Counted from the stretch's first letter, positions 1-5,954 are shown. The stretch is 8,406 nt of DNA from Candidatus Woesearchaeota archaeon (GCA_023261345.1 JAHFPE010000019.1:1-8406); one strand, 5' to 3'. The notes: generated from the letters alone by a model not told the origin. Numbers and translations: made by a program.

Positions 1-2055
1 GAAGAAATTGACCCAAATATACCTCCTGCAAAAATAGTACTAAAACAACATGAACTAACTCCTGAAGAAACAGAAGTATACACTACTCTTGCCAACAGCG
101 ATCTATTTTACGGCAATGAACGTTACGCACTTCTCACATATGCACTTACACTTCCAAGAAAAATTTTACCTGAGAACATAGGATCTTCACTCAAAGACGA
201 TTCCCTGCGAAGTCGTGTGGAGCAGTTCTTTGATGAAAATCCCAGGTTACAAAAATTAGCAAAAGAAATAGTCCCCTCAAAATTATTGTGCCTCAAAGAT
301 ATAATTCGCTTGGCAAAAAGTGAAGGTAAGAAGGTAATAGTCGCAACGAAATTAACACACCTTCTCACGAATTATTTGGAAAATGAATTGAAAGAATTCG
401 GGTGCATTCGAATAGATAGTACTCTTTCAACTGAAGTTGGAGAAATTCCACTCACGAAATCAGAAATAAATAGGCTCTCTTGCCAAGGAATACAAACTGA
501 ACTTCTTACATATCGCTCTCAACTTTCATTGGAAACACGGCAGATACTAAACATTACAGGTAATGAGCTTTACGCGCCATCAGATCGACAACTTGCGCTT
601 CTTGATTTCAGAATAAATTCCTCCCTTAGCGTAGCGGTAACAACGTATGGCACGCTTCGAGAAGGAAATGATTGTCAAGAAGCAACAATACTAGTAGAAT
701 ACGATCCAACCACAGTTCCCTCTGAAGCTGAGCAAATGCTCGCTCGATTGCGCAGATCAGGACAAAAAGAAGAAGTTACAGTCTTTCAACTCGTCGCAAT
801 GAATACCTTCGAAGACCAGAAATACTTACTTCGAAACAGAAGAGCAGAAGTAATCAATCACGCATTTGAAAGTCCATCACTAACACCAACAGAACTCGAA
901 GAAGTTCTTCGAAGCGGAAAGTCCGCAAGGCGAAGAGACCTCGATGCAATAAGACAACTCAACGCAAATGAACTAACCGCATTTATGTTCGCAAGCTGTA
1001 GAGGGCGCGGAGTGAAAACGTTCATTGATGTAATGAAAGCATACCAAAACGCTCTTACACTAGCAACGAATTACAATTATTTATGGGAAAATTCATACTC
1101 AGGAAACTGTGCAAGACTCATAAGCGAGCTTCTTAGTCAAATTGAACTTACAACCAATACAAAAATCAATACAATTCTTGATGCTGGATGTGGACCTGCA
1201 ACAGTATCTCGTATTTCCGGAAGAAAAACTATTTGTGTTGACCTCAACAAATACCAAATCGATCACGGGATTGATTCTGCTGAAGAAAAAGGAATACAAA
1301 ATACATATTTCCTTGGATCGTACACTGACTTGCGAACATTGGTTCCCTTCCCCACCGCTCATCATGTTTTCGACCCTTCAACAACGTATGAGCATACCAA
1401 AGAAATTGCAGCTGAAAGTCTTGATGTTATAGTTTGCTCACTTGCTCTTGATTTTGTTCTTCCTTTTGAAAGAATTCTATTCTTCCAAGAAGTACAGCGC
1501 ACACTTAAACCTCAAGGACACTTACTACTATTAGAACCACACAGCGTGCTAGCAGATACGTGTCGAGAGCAATTTTACAAAGATCTCACTGACATCGGAT
1601 TTCAGTGTGATCGAGAACTAACTGGAACATATCGTGCAAATAATATCACACAAGTAAGAGGACGCACAACGCAGTTTGAAGCTGCAGCCATAGTTTGCAG
1701 AAAAATACGTTCGGAACTAAATATAGAATCAGGAAGAACATATTGTTCGTTTTCGCCTGAAATCGAAACAATCGACATCAATAGCCCCCCCGCACACAAA
1801 AAAACCAAACGCGAAATACAACGTTACAAATGCAGCGGATTCTACAATGCTGACAAACCGCTTATCGAATATTCAGAAAAACTTGGAATAAAACTCCCCT
1901 CTCAATATACAAATATAGTCTCGCCGACTCAAACCCCGTCTTTGGAACTTCCGCTAGGTATCAAAGGTCTTGAAGAAGTTATTACAAACATGCCACCTCA
2001 AGAGATTGAAGATATTGCAGCACAGTTAAAAAAACTAGGAGACATTCTCCAATGA
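1..2055 (+). CDS. SNF2-family helicase C-terminal lobe fused to class I SAM methyltransferase (5' partial)
   Basis: The frame is open from the first base, so the true start and the N-terminal ATPase lobe (Walker A, DEAH) lie outside; 684 residues are visible, numbered here from base 1. Residues 1-300 match the SNF2 C-lobe in order: LTPEETEVY (19-27), motif IV KKVIVATKLT (110-119), RIDSTLS (137-143), motif V region from T214 to EYDP (233-236), and motif VI EQMLARLRRSGQ (244-255) followed by VTVFQLVAMNTFED. Residues about 350-570 form a class I methyltransferase: SAM loop DAGCG (394-398), acidic VDLN (413-416), DVIVCSLALDF (475-485) and LKPQGHLLLLEP (502-513). No NPPY/DPPY motif of N6-adenine or N4-cytosine DNA methylases is seen, so the methyl acceptor is unknown. 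The tail (about 590-684) is unrecognised. The internal GTG at 217 lies inside the SNF2 fold and is not a credible start. It overlaps the next gene by ATGA. Fusion of the two domains is directly visible; the cellular role is inference. Confidence 0.85.
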   Translation, partial: EEIDPNIPPAKIVLKQHELTPEETEVYTTLANSDLFYGNERYALLTYALTLPRKILPENIGSSLKDDSLRSRVEQFFDENPRLQKLAKEIVPSKLLCLKDIIRLAKSEGKKVIVATKLTHLLTNYLENELKEFGCIRIDSTLSTEVGEIPLTKSEINRLSCQGIQTELLTYRSQLSLETRQILNITGNELYAPSDRQLALLDFRINSSLSVAVTTYGTLREGNDCQEATILVEYDPTTVPSEAEQMLARLRRSGQKEEVTVFQLVAMNTFEDQKYLLRNRRAEVINHAFESPSLTPTELEEVLRSGKSARRRDLDAIRQLNANELTAFMFASCRGRGVKTFIDVMKAYQNALTLATNYNYLWENSYSGNCARLISELLSQIELTTNTKINTILDAGCGPATVSRISGRKTICVDLNKYQIDHGIDSAEEKGIQNTYFLGSYTDLRTLVPFPTAHHVFDPSTTYEHTKEIAAESLDVIVCSLALDFVLPFERILFFQEVQRTLKPQGHLLLLEPHSVLADTCREQFYKDLTDIGFQCDRELTGTYRANNITQVRGRTTQFEAAAIVCRKIRSELNIESGRTYCSFSPEIETIDINSPPAHKKTKREIQRYKCSGFYNADKPLIEYSEKLGIKLPSQYTNIVSPTQTPSLELPLGIKGLEEVITNMPPQEIEDIAAQLKKLGDILQ
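2038..2050 (+). promoter_or_regulatory. Hairpin holding the ribosome binding site of the second operon gene
   Basis: GGAGA (2038-2042) and TCTCC (2046-2050) form a perfect 5-bp stem around a CAT loop, ending two bases before the ATG at 2052. The left arm is the only Shine-Dalgarno-like sequence for that gene. The stem lies inside the last codons of the upstream gene, so ribosomes finishing that gene would open it. Translational coupling is therefore likely; this is inference from sequence only. Confidence 0.45.
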
Positions 2056-3128
2056 CATTTGAAACTAAACTAACTGAATTCGCAGAGGTATACCTTAGCA
2101 GATATGTAACGCACAAGTATGGCGCGGAATGCACACCATGGACATTTAGTTTCTATTGGAACGGAACGACTATTGACACGAAAATATACTCGGCGGATAA
2201 TCCATTCTGCGACCTAATTCCGCAAACTCTTGGGCGCATAGAAAAATCCTTAACGCGACCGGAGAAACTCTTGCCCAAAGCAACATCAATTCCATTGCAC
2301 TATAGCGCACTCGCACGATCAAATAGAGATGAGCTTGAGAAAATGATGTTCCTGACACTTTCACGAACCCAATATTCTAAAACAGTTGAATTCCTTGATG
2401 CAATATCAGATTCTCTACTTGTTACAGAAGCTCTTGAAAATTACTTATCCTTTAGTCAAAGAAAACCCAGTACATCCACAGATATCATAACTTTCTTAAG
2501 ATTATTTGACGTCAATAGCACCTCCCTTTTAGAGGATAACATGCGTTCGCCTGGCAGTTACGGCTTTCTTGTTGCTAGACTCGTTCAAAGATTCGGAGTT
2601 GAACATGTTATGGAGGGAATTTATAGTTATGTTTCAGCAGTAAAACGAACAGAACTTGAATTGTTCGACTCCATTACAGAACAATCTTGCGTTGATCCAC
2701 GAATGCGCGCAATCTATTCGCAAGTTACTAAACAGGCAGGCGACCCTCCTGCGACGCCTAAAAGAATTCCGCGTATTTTTATCGCGGGAAGACGAAGAAA
2801 ATCACAGAGTTCACCTTCAAATGTTGATTGGTCCACGTATGTTTCTGAAGAACAACTTGTGGCGTATACTCCGTTTGGACCAAATGATGTCATGGCGGCA
2901 GTTATCGAGCGAGAATTAACCACCAACTATTTAAATGACCACCCGCAAGGAGTATCTGAAGAGCTGCTAGCGCGTCTTGCCAAGGACATTGTAGCTGCAG
3001 ATCCCGAAATGCAAGTTGTGCTTGGGCGTATACTCGAAAAGTTCAAGCTCATGCAAGGATTTGAAACATATAACATTAAACATAGTATGCAATTACCAAG
3101 AATAGGAAACAACCATGACAAAAAATGA
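2052..3128 (+). CDS. Unrecognised 358-aa soluble protein of the SNF2-methyltransferase operon
   Basis: I do not recognise this family. The start is fixed by the ATGA overlap with the upstream gene, and the end overlaps the next gene by 14 bases, so all three are probably co-transcribed and co-translated. There is no signal peptide or membrane segment. The N-terminus (1-50) looks like a helix followed by short strands (FSFYWNGTTIDTKIY). Residues 90-230 appear mostly helical. Residues 231-260 form a Pro/Ser/basic linker (KRIPRIF, GRRRKSQSS) that could touch nucleic acid. Residues 262-335 are again helical. No catalytic motif, zinc-binding cysteine pattern or Walker motif could be seen. Its position suggests a partner or adaptor of the motor-methyltransferase, which is inference. 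It is very likely a real gene, because a 1.08-kb open frame with tight operon spacing is hard to explain otherwise. Confidence 0.8.
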   Translation: MTFETKLTEFAEVYLSRYVTHKYGAECTPWTFSFYWNGTTIDTKIYSADNPFCDLIPQTLGRIEKSLTRPEKLLPKATSIPLHYSALARSNRDELEKMMFLTLSRTQYSKTVEFLDAISDSLLVTEALENYLSFSQRKPSTSTDIITFLRLFDVNSTSLLEDNMRSPGSYGFLVARLVQRFGVEHVMEGIYSYVSAVKRTELELFDSITEQSCVDPRMRAIYSQVTKQAGDPPATPKRIPRIFIAGRRRKSQSSPSNVDWSTYVSEEQLVAYTPFGPNDVMAAVIERELTTNYLNDHPQGVSEELLARLAKDIVAADPEMQVVLGRILEKFKLMQGFETYNIKHSMQLPRIGNNHDKK

Positions 3129-3786
3129 AGGACTGGGTAGGGTGCTCACCTCGCTTGCGGATGTTTTTACTAAAGTTTTTGTCCAAAAAGGCTTCCGATT
3201 AGAAGGAGAGATTGCTGAAACACTTTCTCAAATGAAAGAAGGTGACTTGAGTTCACTGTCACGTTTACCTGGTGTTCTGAAAGATTCAACACTTAATTCC
3301 ATGTATGGTGATTCATTTTTTGCTAGAGATCACCGAGTTGTTGCAAAAGATTTGTGTGGAAGCGTCCTATTGTATGCGCCTGATTCCACACCTCCAAGTT
3401 TTCCAATGCCAACAGGAATTATCACTGCAACTGCGGGATACAGTATGAGCGCAAAAGATCGAGAAACTGCACAAGCGTCTCCAGGTACAATAGGAGTATA
3501 CCAAGCTCAAGGTAAAGGCATTTTAATCATTTCAGCTCACGAACCAAGTAAAACAGGCACAGTTGCAATATGGGGAATGCAAACTCAAAACGGACGTATG
3601 GGTATGGCAGAAATCGGTACTCGATTGGAAATAGCACGATACGAACGAAAAGTCATTGGAGTTGATGCACCATACACAATTCTACCTCGAGATTCGAGAA
3701 CCAAAGGTATTCTAGGTGCAACAGTACAGCGTCTACCTTCTAGCGAAAGTAAAGGCGCTGACGAAGCATATGCATTATCTCTTTAA
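3115..3786 (+). CDS. Divergent alkyladenine DNA glycosylase (AAG/MPG)-like protein, catalytic Glu apparently absent
   Basis: 223 aa, starting inside the end of the preceding gene, with a modest AGGA (3104-3107) seven bases upstream. After a helical N-terminal extension (1-60), several stretches line up in order with the AAG/MPG family: FFARDHRVVAKDLCGSVLL (68-86) with the family's FFxxxxxxVAxxLLGxxL start; IITATAGYS (102-110) with IVETEAYLG; DR (115-116) with the following acidic turn; PGTIGVY (123-129) with PGTLYVY; ILIISAHEP (136-144) with VLLRALEP. The C-terminal GVDAPYTIL and GILGA segments could match the final strands. In this alignment A107 replaces the catalytic Glu (human E125), Y109 keeps the base-stacking Tyr (human Y127), and the His-containing loop is deleted. 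A glycosidic-bond-cleaving role is therefore doubtful; binding of modified or flipped bases is the inferred alternative. The family call is by eye and could fail a profile search. Confidence 0.5.
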   Translation: MTKNEGLGRVLTSLADVFTKVFVQKGFRLEGEIAETLSQMKEGDLSSLSRLPGVLKDSTLNSMYGDSFFARDHRVVAKDLCGSVLLYAPDSTPPSFPMPTGIITATAGYSMSAKDRETAQASPGTIGVYQAQGKGILIISAHEPSKTGTVAIWGMQTQNGRMGMAEIGTRLEIARYERKVIGVDAPYTILPRDSRTKGILGATVQRLPSSESKGADEAYALSL

Positions 3787-3871
3787 TAGTTTACGCAGCT
3801 AACGAGAGACATACCCTTAGCTATCTTCTCGCATAACAGTTGCGCAGGAATCGAATTCGAAATTCAGAATC
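3787..3871. other. Convergent intergenic gap between the AAG-like gene and the DEAD-box gene
   Basis: Two genes converge on this 85-bp gap. It holds an imperfect dyad, CGCA (3794-3797)/TGCG (3841-3844) outside CGAGA (3803-3807)/TCTCG (3827-3831), and a 10-bp palindrome TCGAATTCGA (3851-3860). No run of T follows on either strand, so I cannot name a terminator, although a shared 3' end is expected here. Confidence 0.3.
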
Positions 3872-5236
3872 TTAATCCCATCTATCCCAACCACTCTTGT
3901 GCTGCGAAGGTGGTTGTGTACATTGCGAATTGTGTTCTCTTGGAACAGACAGATTTGGATTTGAAGAGTTGTGTTCGTCATACATTTTTGCGTGCTCTTC
4001 ATGCGAATGTCCAACATGGTCCTGATGTGATGCTGGAGATTGCAGCGTAACGTCTTGCTTTACTTGCGCTCCTGTGCCATATTCTGTCACTTGCAAAAAC
4101 TGCTGGATTTCTCTTTCGATGTTTCGCAGTAATGGCTGATCAATTTGTGTAACCAAACTAAATGCAGCACCGCTCTTTCCAATTCTGCCAGTTCTTCCAA
4201 TTCTATGAATATAGTCTTTAGGATTTTTTGGCAAGTCATAATTTACGACATACGTCACGTTCTCGATATGCAGTCCTCTTGCTGCAACATCTGTTGCGAC
4301 AAGGATGTCAAACTTTCCTGCCTTAAAATCATCGATAACAAATTGCCGAACTCGCTGACTTAAGTCTGAATGAATAGCTTTCACATAAAAACCACGTTTG
4401 CGTAGGAGCAACGATAATGTGTCTGACCATCTTTTCGTGTTACAAAAAATAATGACTTTTCCAGCTTCCCTGTTTCGTAGAATGGCCATCAATGTGTCGA
4501 GCTTTTTCATTTTGTCAACACCATAACAGACTTGTTTGATGTTCTTCACGGTAATCTCATCTTGGTCATACAAAAGTTTTTCTGGCTCATGCATGTGCTC
4601 TTTACTTAGTCGCACAACTTCATCAGGCATTGTTGCAGAAAACAACAAGGTTTGTCTTTCTTTTGGAATTTGTTGTAGAATAGCTTTCATATCGTCAATA
4701 AATCCCATTTCAAACATGCGATCTGCCTCATCAAGTACAACCATGCGAATGTTCGAAGTGTCAAGAGTTCGACGTTCCAAATGATCAAGCACTCTTCCCG
4801 GAGTTCCAATCACAATCTGTGCCCAATTGTGTAACTTCTCAATTTGCGGATTAATACCAACGCCTCCGTACACTGTAACGAGTTGAACGTGCGGGTCAAG
4901 CTTTCGAATATCCTTACCAATTTGTACAGCTAACTCTCGAGTTGGTGCAAGCACAATTCCTTGCACAACAGGCGCGGAAGTTAATTTGCTTAGCATCGGT
5001 AGAGCAAACGCATACGTCTTTCCACTACCTGTTTTTGCACGAACCTGCACGTCTTTTCCGCTCATTACAATAGGAATACTTCCCTCTTGCACTGGCGTTG
5101 GCGCTGTAATTCCCATTCTCTTAAGCCCATCAACCAAACTCTGCGTTAAGCCCATTGAATTAAAGGAATTCTTTGTGTTAACCGCAGGCTGCGCTACTAC
5201 ATCATTATTTACTACATCATTTTTTATACTTATCAT
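3872..5236 (-). CDS. DEAD-box ATP-dependent RNA helicase with His-rich C-terminal tail
   Basis: 454 aa, complete. It carries the full DEAD-box motif set: Q motif (F25 and TPVQ 47-50), motif I AKTGSGKT (67-74), PTRELA (98-103), TPGR (145-148), DEAD (169-172), SAT (200-202), motif IV VIIFCNT (261-267), ATDVAARGLHI (314-324) and motif VI HRIGRTGR (344-351). These are the RecA-like domains of RhlE/DeaD/DbpA-type helicases, which unwind short RNA duplexes in ribosome assembly, RNA decay or cold adaptation. The tail (about 395-454) is low-complexity and His/Ser/Gln-rich and does not resemble the DbpA rRNA-binding domain. The ATG at 5236 is preferred over the out-of-frame ATG at 5240 because AAGGAGA (5241-5247) is well spaced from it and the 5240 frame closes within eight codons. 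The N-terminus has a tandem NDVVN/NDVVA repeat. The exact subfamily is unclear. Confidence 0.95.
   Translation of the reverse strand: MISIKNDVVNNDVVAQPAVNTKNSFNSMGLTQSLVDGLKRMGITAPTPVQEGSIPIVMSGKDVQVRAKTGSGKTYAFALPMLSKLTSAPVVQGIVLAPTRELAVQIGKDIRKLDPHVQLVTVYGGVGINPQIEKLHNWAQIVIGTPGRVLDHLERRTLDTSNIRMVVLDEADRMFEMGFIDDMKAILQQIPKERQTLLFSATMPDEVVRLSKEHMHEPEKLLYDQDEITVKNIKQVCYGVDKMKKLDTLMAILRNREAGKVIIFCNTKRWSDTLSLLLRKRGFYVKAIHSDLSQRVRQFVIDDFKAGKFDILVATDVAARGLHIENVTYVVNYDLPKNPKDYIHRIGRTGRIGKSGAAFSLVTQIDQPLLRNIEREIQQFLQVTEYGTGAQVKQDVTLQSPASHQDHVGHSHEEHAKMYDEHNSSNPNLSVPREHNSQCTQPPSQHKSGWDRWD
5196..5221 (-). repeat. Two-copy 15-bp in-frame tandem repeat
   Basis: ACTACATCATT occurs at 5196-5206 and again at 5211-5221 (plus-strand reading), a 15-base period. 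It encodes NDVVN then NDVVA in the disordered N-terminus of the helicase. It is probably a small in-frame duplication ahead of the Q motif. Confidence 0.7.
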
Positions 5237-5243
5237 ACATTCT

Positions 5244-5304
5244 CCTTCTCAATATTGAGTGCTTCTTTTGTCAATCAATGCGCATGCAATGATTGCCGAG
5301 AAGG
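5244..5304 (-). promoter_or_regulatory. Candidate Shine-Dalgarno-sequestering leader structure of the DEAD-box gene
   Basis: Read as the minus-strand transcript, CCUUCUC (5304-5298) is perfectly complementary to GAGAAGG (5250-5244), and one U-A and one U.G pair extend the stem into the AAGGAGA ribosome binding site. The enclosed segment has its own dyad: CAATCA/TGATTG arms at 5272-5277 and 5290-5295, with an inner TGC/GCA. A competing palindrome, CTCAATATTGAG (5248-5259), shares the GAG of the stem. Two alternative folds are therefore possible, one hiding and one exposing the site. Long structured leaders are known for some cold-induced RNA helicase genes; function here is inference. Confidence 0.45.
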
Positions 5305-5412
5305 AAGATAGATCAGAATTCGCACTCTCGCTCTACACTTGAATGATACTAACTCAAATTAGCACGTTTGTGCGCTACCTTCGCGACTCTAGAATCAGTA
5401 ATGTCTACTTGC

Positions 5413-5420
5413 TTTATAAA
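5413..5420 (-). promoter_or_regulatory. Candidate TATA box for the DEAD-box gene
   Basis: Minus-strand context AGATTTATAAAGC. If used as an archaeal TATA element, transcription would begin near 5390 and leave a leader of about 150 nt, which would include the SD-pairing structure. TTTATAAA is a perfect palindrome, so orientation rests only on the downstream gene. Confidence 0.4.
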
Positions 5421-5430
5421 TCTTATGACG

Positions 5431-5466
5431 GACGAGAGGTATTTAAAAGTACCTTGTCGCTTTTTT
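5431..5466 (+). terminator. Weak hairpin followed by T6
   Basis: AGGTA (5437-5441) pairs with TACCT (5450-5454), and GAC (5431-5433) with GTC (5456-5458) across a small internal loop, followed by GC and TTTTTT (5461-5466). It has the shape of an intrinsic terminator on the plus strand, but no plus-strand gene lies just upstream. It is either incidental or the end of an unseen RNA. Confidence 0.25.
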
Positions 5467-5514
5467 GAAGATATTTCTTGATATTGAAAAAATGGCAGAA
5501 AGGTATTTATGTAA

Positions 5515-5560
5515 CTTTTTCTTTTTTGAAAAAAAGAAAAAGCTGAACAAAAAGAAAAAG
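5515..5560. repeat. Perfect 13-bp A/T inverted repeat with an additional copy of one arm
   Basis: CTTTTTCTTTTTT (5515-5527) and AAAAAAGAAAAAG (5530-5542) are exact reverse complements separated by GA. The 12-base arm AAAAAGAAAAAG (5531-5542) occurs again at 5549-5560, so the left arm can pair with either copy. Possible roles are a terminator-like structure or a cruciform; none is proven. Confidence 0.7.
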
Positions 5561-5631
5561 ACGTTCGGCTACTGCAGCTATACTGAAGCTCATCCTCGTA
5601 TTTTGTTCGTGCCATTTATTAGTGTTGAATC

Positions 5632-5684
5632 TTCGTCGTAGTGAAAGTCGTCGTTTCGAGAGTCGTTGTAATAGTCGTCGTGAG
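5632..5684. repeat. Degenerate GTCGTCGT short tandem repeat
   Basis: Four imperfect units begin at 5632, 5646, 5661 and 5673, with lengths 14, 15, 12 and 12. The core is AGTCGTYGT followed by a short variable tail. One frame would read as Ser-Arg-Arg repeats, but there is no supporting ribosome binding site or longer conserved protein. Confidence 0.55.
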
Positions 5685-5693
5685 GCGGGTTTT

Positions 5694-5714
5694 GCGGGGG
5701 ACACTTCCCCCCGT
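5694..5714. repeat. GC-rich hairpin in an AT-rich gap
   Basis: CGGGGG (5695-5700) pairs with CCCCCG (5708-5713) across a 7-base loop, and a G.U pair (5694/5714) can extend it. It is sharply more GC-rich than its surroundings and runs directly into a TATAAAATA box. Confidence 0.55.
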
Positions 5715-5722
5715 ATAAAATA
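5714..5722 (+). promoter_or_regulatory. TATA-like box downstream of the GC-rich hairpin
   Basis: TATAAAATA matches an archaeal TATA element by eye. No gene starts at the expected distance. Transcription from here would begin near 5742 and meet a T-rich tract at 5767-5783. It may be an upstream thyA promoter, a small-RNA promoter or chance. Confidence 0.25.
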
Positions 5723-5811
5723 CGTAATGCTAGTTGTTGAGTGTGGTGAAGAGAAGTTAGTGGGAGTTTTTTATTTTTTTTATTATTGTTTGTTGCTAGT
5801 TGAAGTAAAGA

Positions 5812-5826
5812 GAATAAGTCTTATTC
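5812..5826. repeat. 15-bp perfect dyad, operator-like
   Basis: GAATAAG (5812-5818), one central T, then CTTATTC (5820-5826). The perfect symmetry lies about 90 bp upstream of the thyA TATA box. It could be a dimeric regulator site, but no regulator gene is visible in the window. Confidence 0.35.
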
Positions 5827-5913
5827 GCAGTGCCGAACGAGTTTTCTCCAGACTCAATCATCTGCAGAGTTCGCCACCTACTTTTGCAAATGTTATTCTT
5901 TAGCACACAAATC

Positions 5914-5924
5914 TATATAAAATA
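5914..5924 (+). promoter_or_regulatory. TATA box of thyA
   Basis: TATATAAAATA is centred about 36 bp before the thyA ATG. The expected archaeal start site about 25 bp downstream would give a leader of roughly 10-15 nt that still includes the GGTGGAG ribosome binding site. Confidence 0.5.
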
Positions 5925-5945
5925 CTTCAAGGGGAACACTTACTT

Positions 5946-5952
5946 GGTGGAG
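5946..5952 (+). promoter_or_regulatory. Ribosome binding site of thyA
   Basis: GGTGGAG lies two bases before the ATG at 5955. Spacing is short but it supports this start, which also matches the usual beginning of ThyA (MQxYLDxVRxIL). Confidence 0.5.
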
Positions 5953-5954
5953 TA

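Larger units (their letters stand above)
5237..5954. other. 718-bp divergent intergenic region without a convincing gene
   Basis: This gap lies between the start codons of the DEAD-box gene and thyA. It contains the helicase leader and a candidate promoter (5244-5420), a hairpin followed by T6 (5431-5466), a perfect A/T inverted repeat (5515-5542), a GTCGTCGT-type degenerate repeat (5632-5684), a GC-rich hairpin abutting a TATA-like box (5694-5722), a T-rich tract (5767-5783), a 15-bp dyad (5812-5826) and the thyA promoter. Open frames here are short, low-complexity and lack ribosome binding sites. The number of structured elements leaves room for an unrecognised small RNA. No tRNA-like TTCGA arm or cloverleaf was seen. 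Confidence 0.6.

Noticed and set aside
217..219. GTG as the start of the SNF2-methyltransferase gene
   Set aside because: The same frame is open back to base 1 and already encodes SNF2-like sequence (LTPEETEVY at residues 19-27), so the gene begins upstream of the window.
1142..1432. 96-codon plus-strand open frame inside the methyltransferase region
   Set aside because: It is a shadow of the fusion gene, whose own frame carries the SAM-binding motifs here.
3794..3844. Bidirectional terminator between the convergent genes
   Set aside because: The dyad has only short paired blocks with large loops, and neither side is followed by a T run.
5238..5240. Alternative ATG for the DEAD-box gene
   Set aside because: It is in another frame and hits a stop within eight codons. 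The ATG at 5236 opens the helicase frame with proper spacing from AAGGAGA.
5349..5704. Two overlapping minus-strand open frames (88 and 65 codons)
   Set aside because: They overlap each other in different frames, run through A/T palindromes, have biased Phe/Lys/Ser composition and lack ribosome binding sites.
5622..5903. 93-codon plus-strand open frame with Ser-Arg-Arg repeats at its start
   Set aside because: It begins with GTG and no ribosome binding site. Its Arg repeats simply reflect the GTCGTCGT repeat, and the rest is low-complexity and passes through the TATA-like box and T-rich tract.
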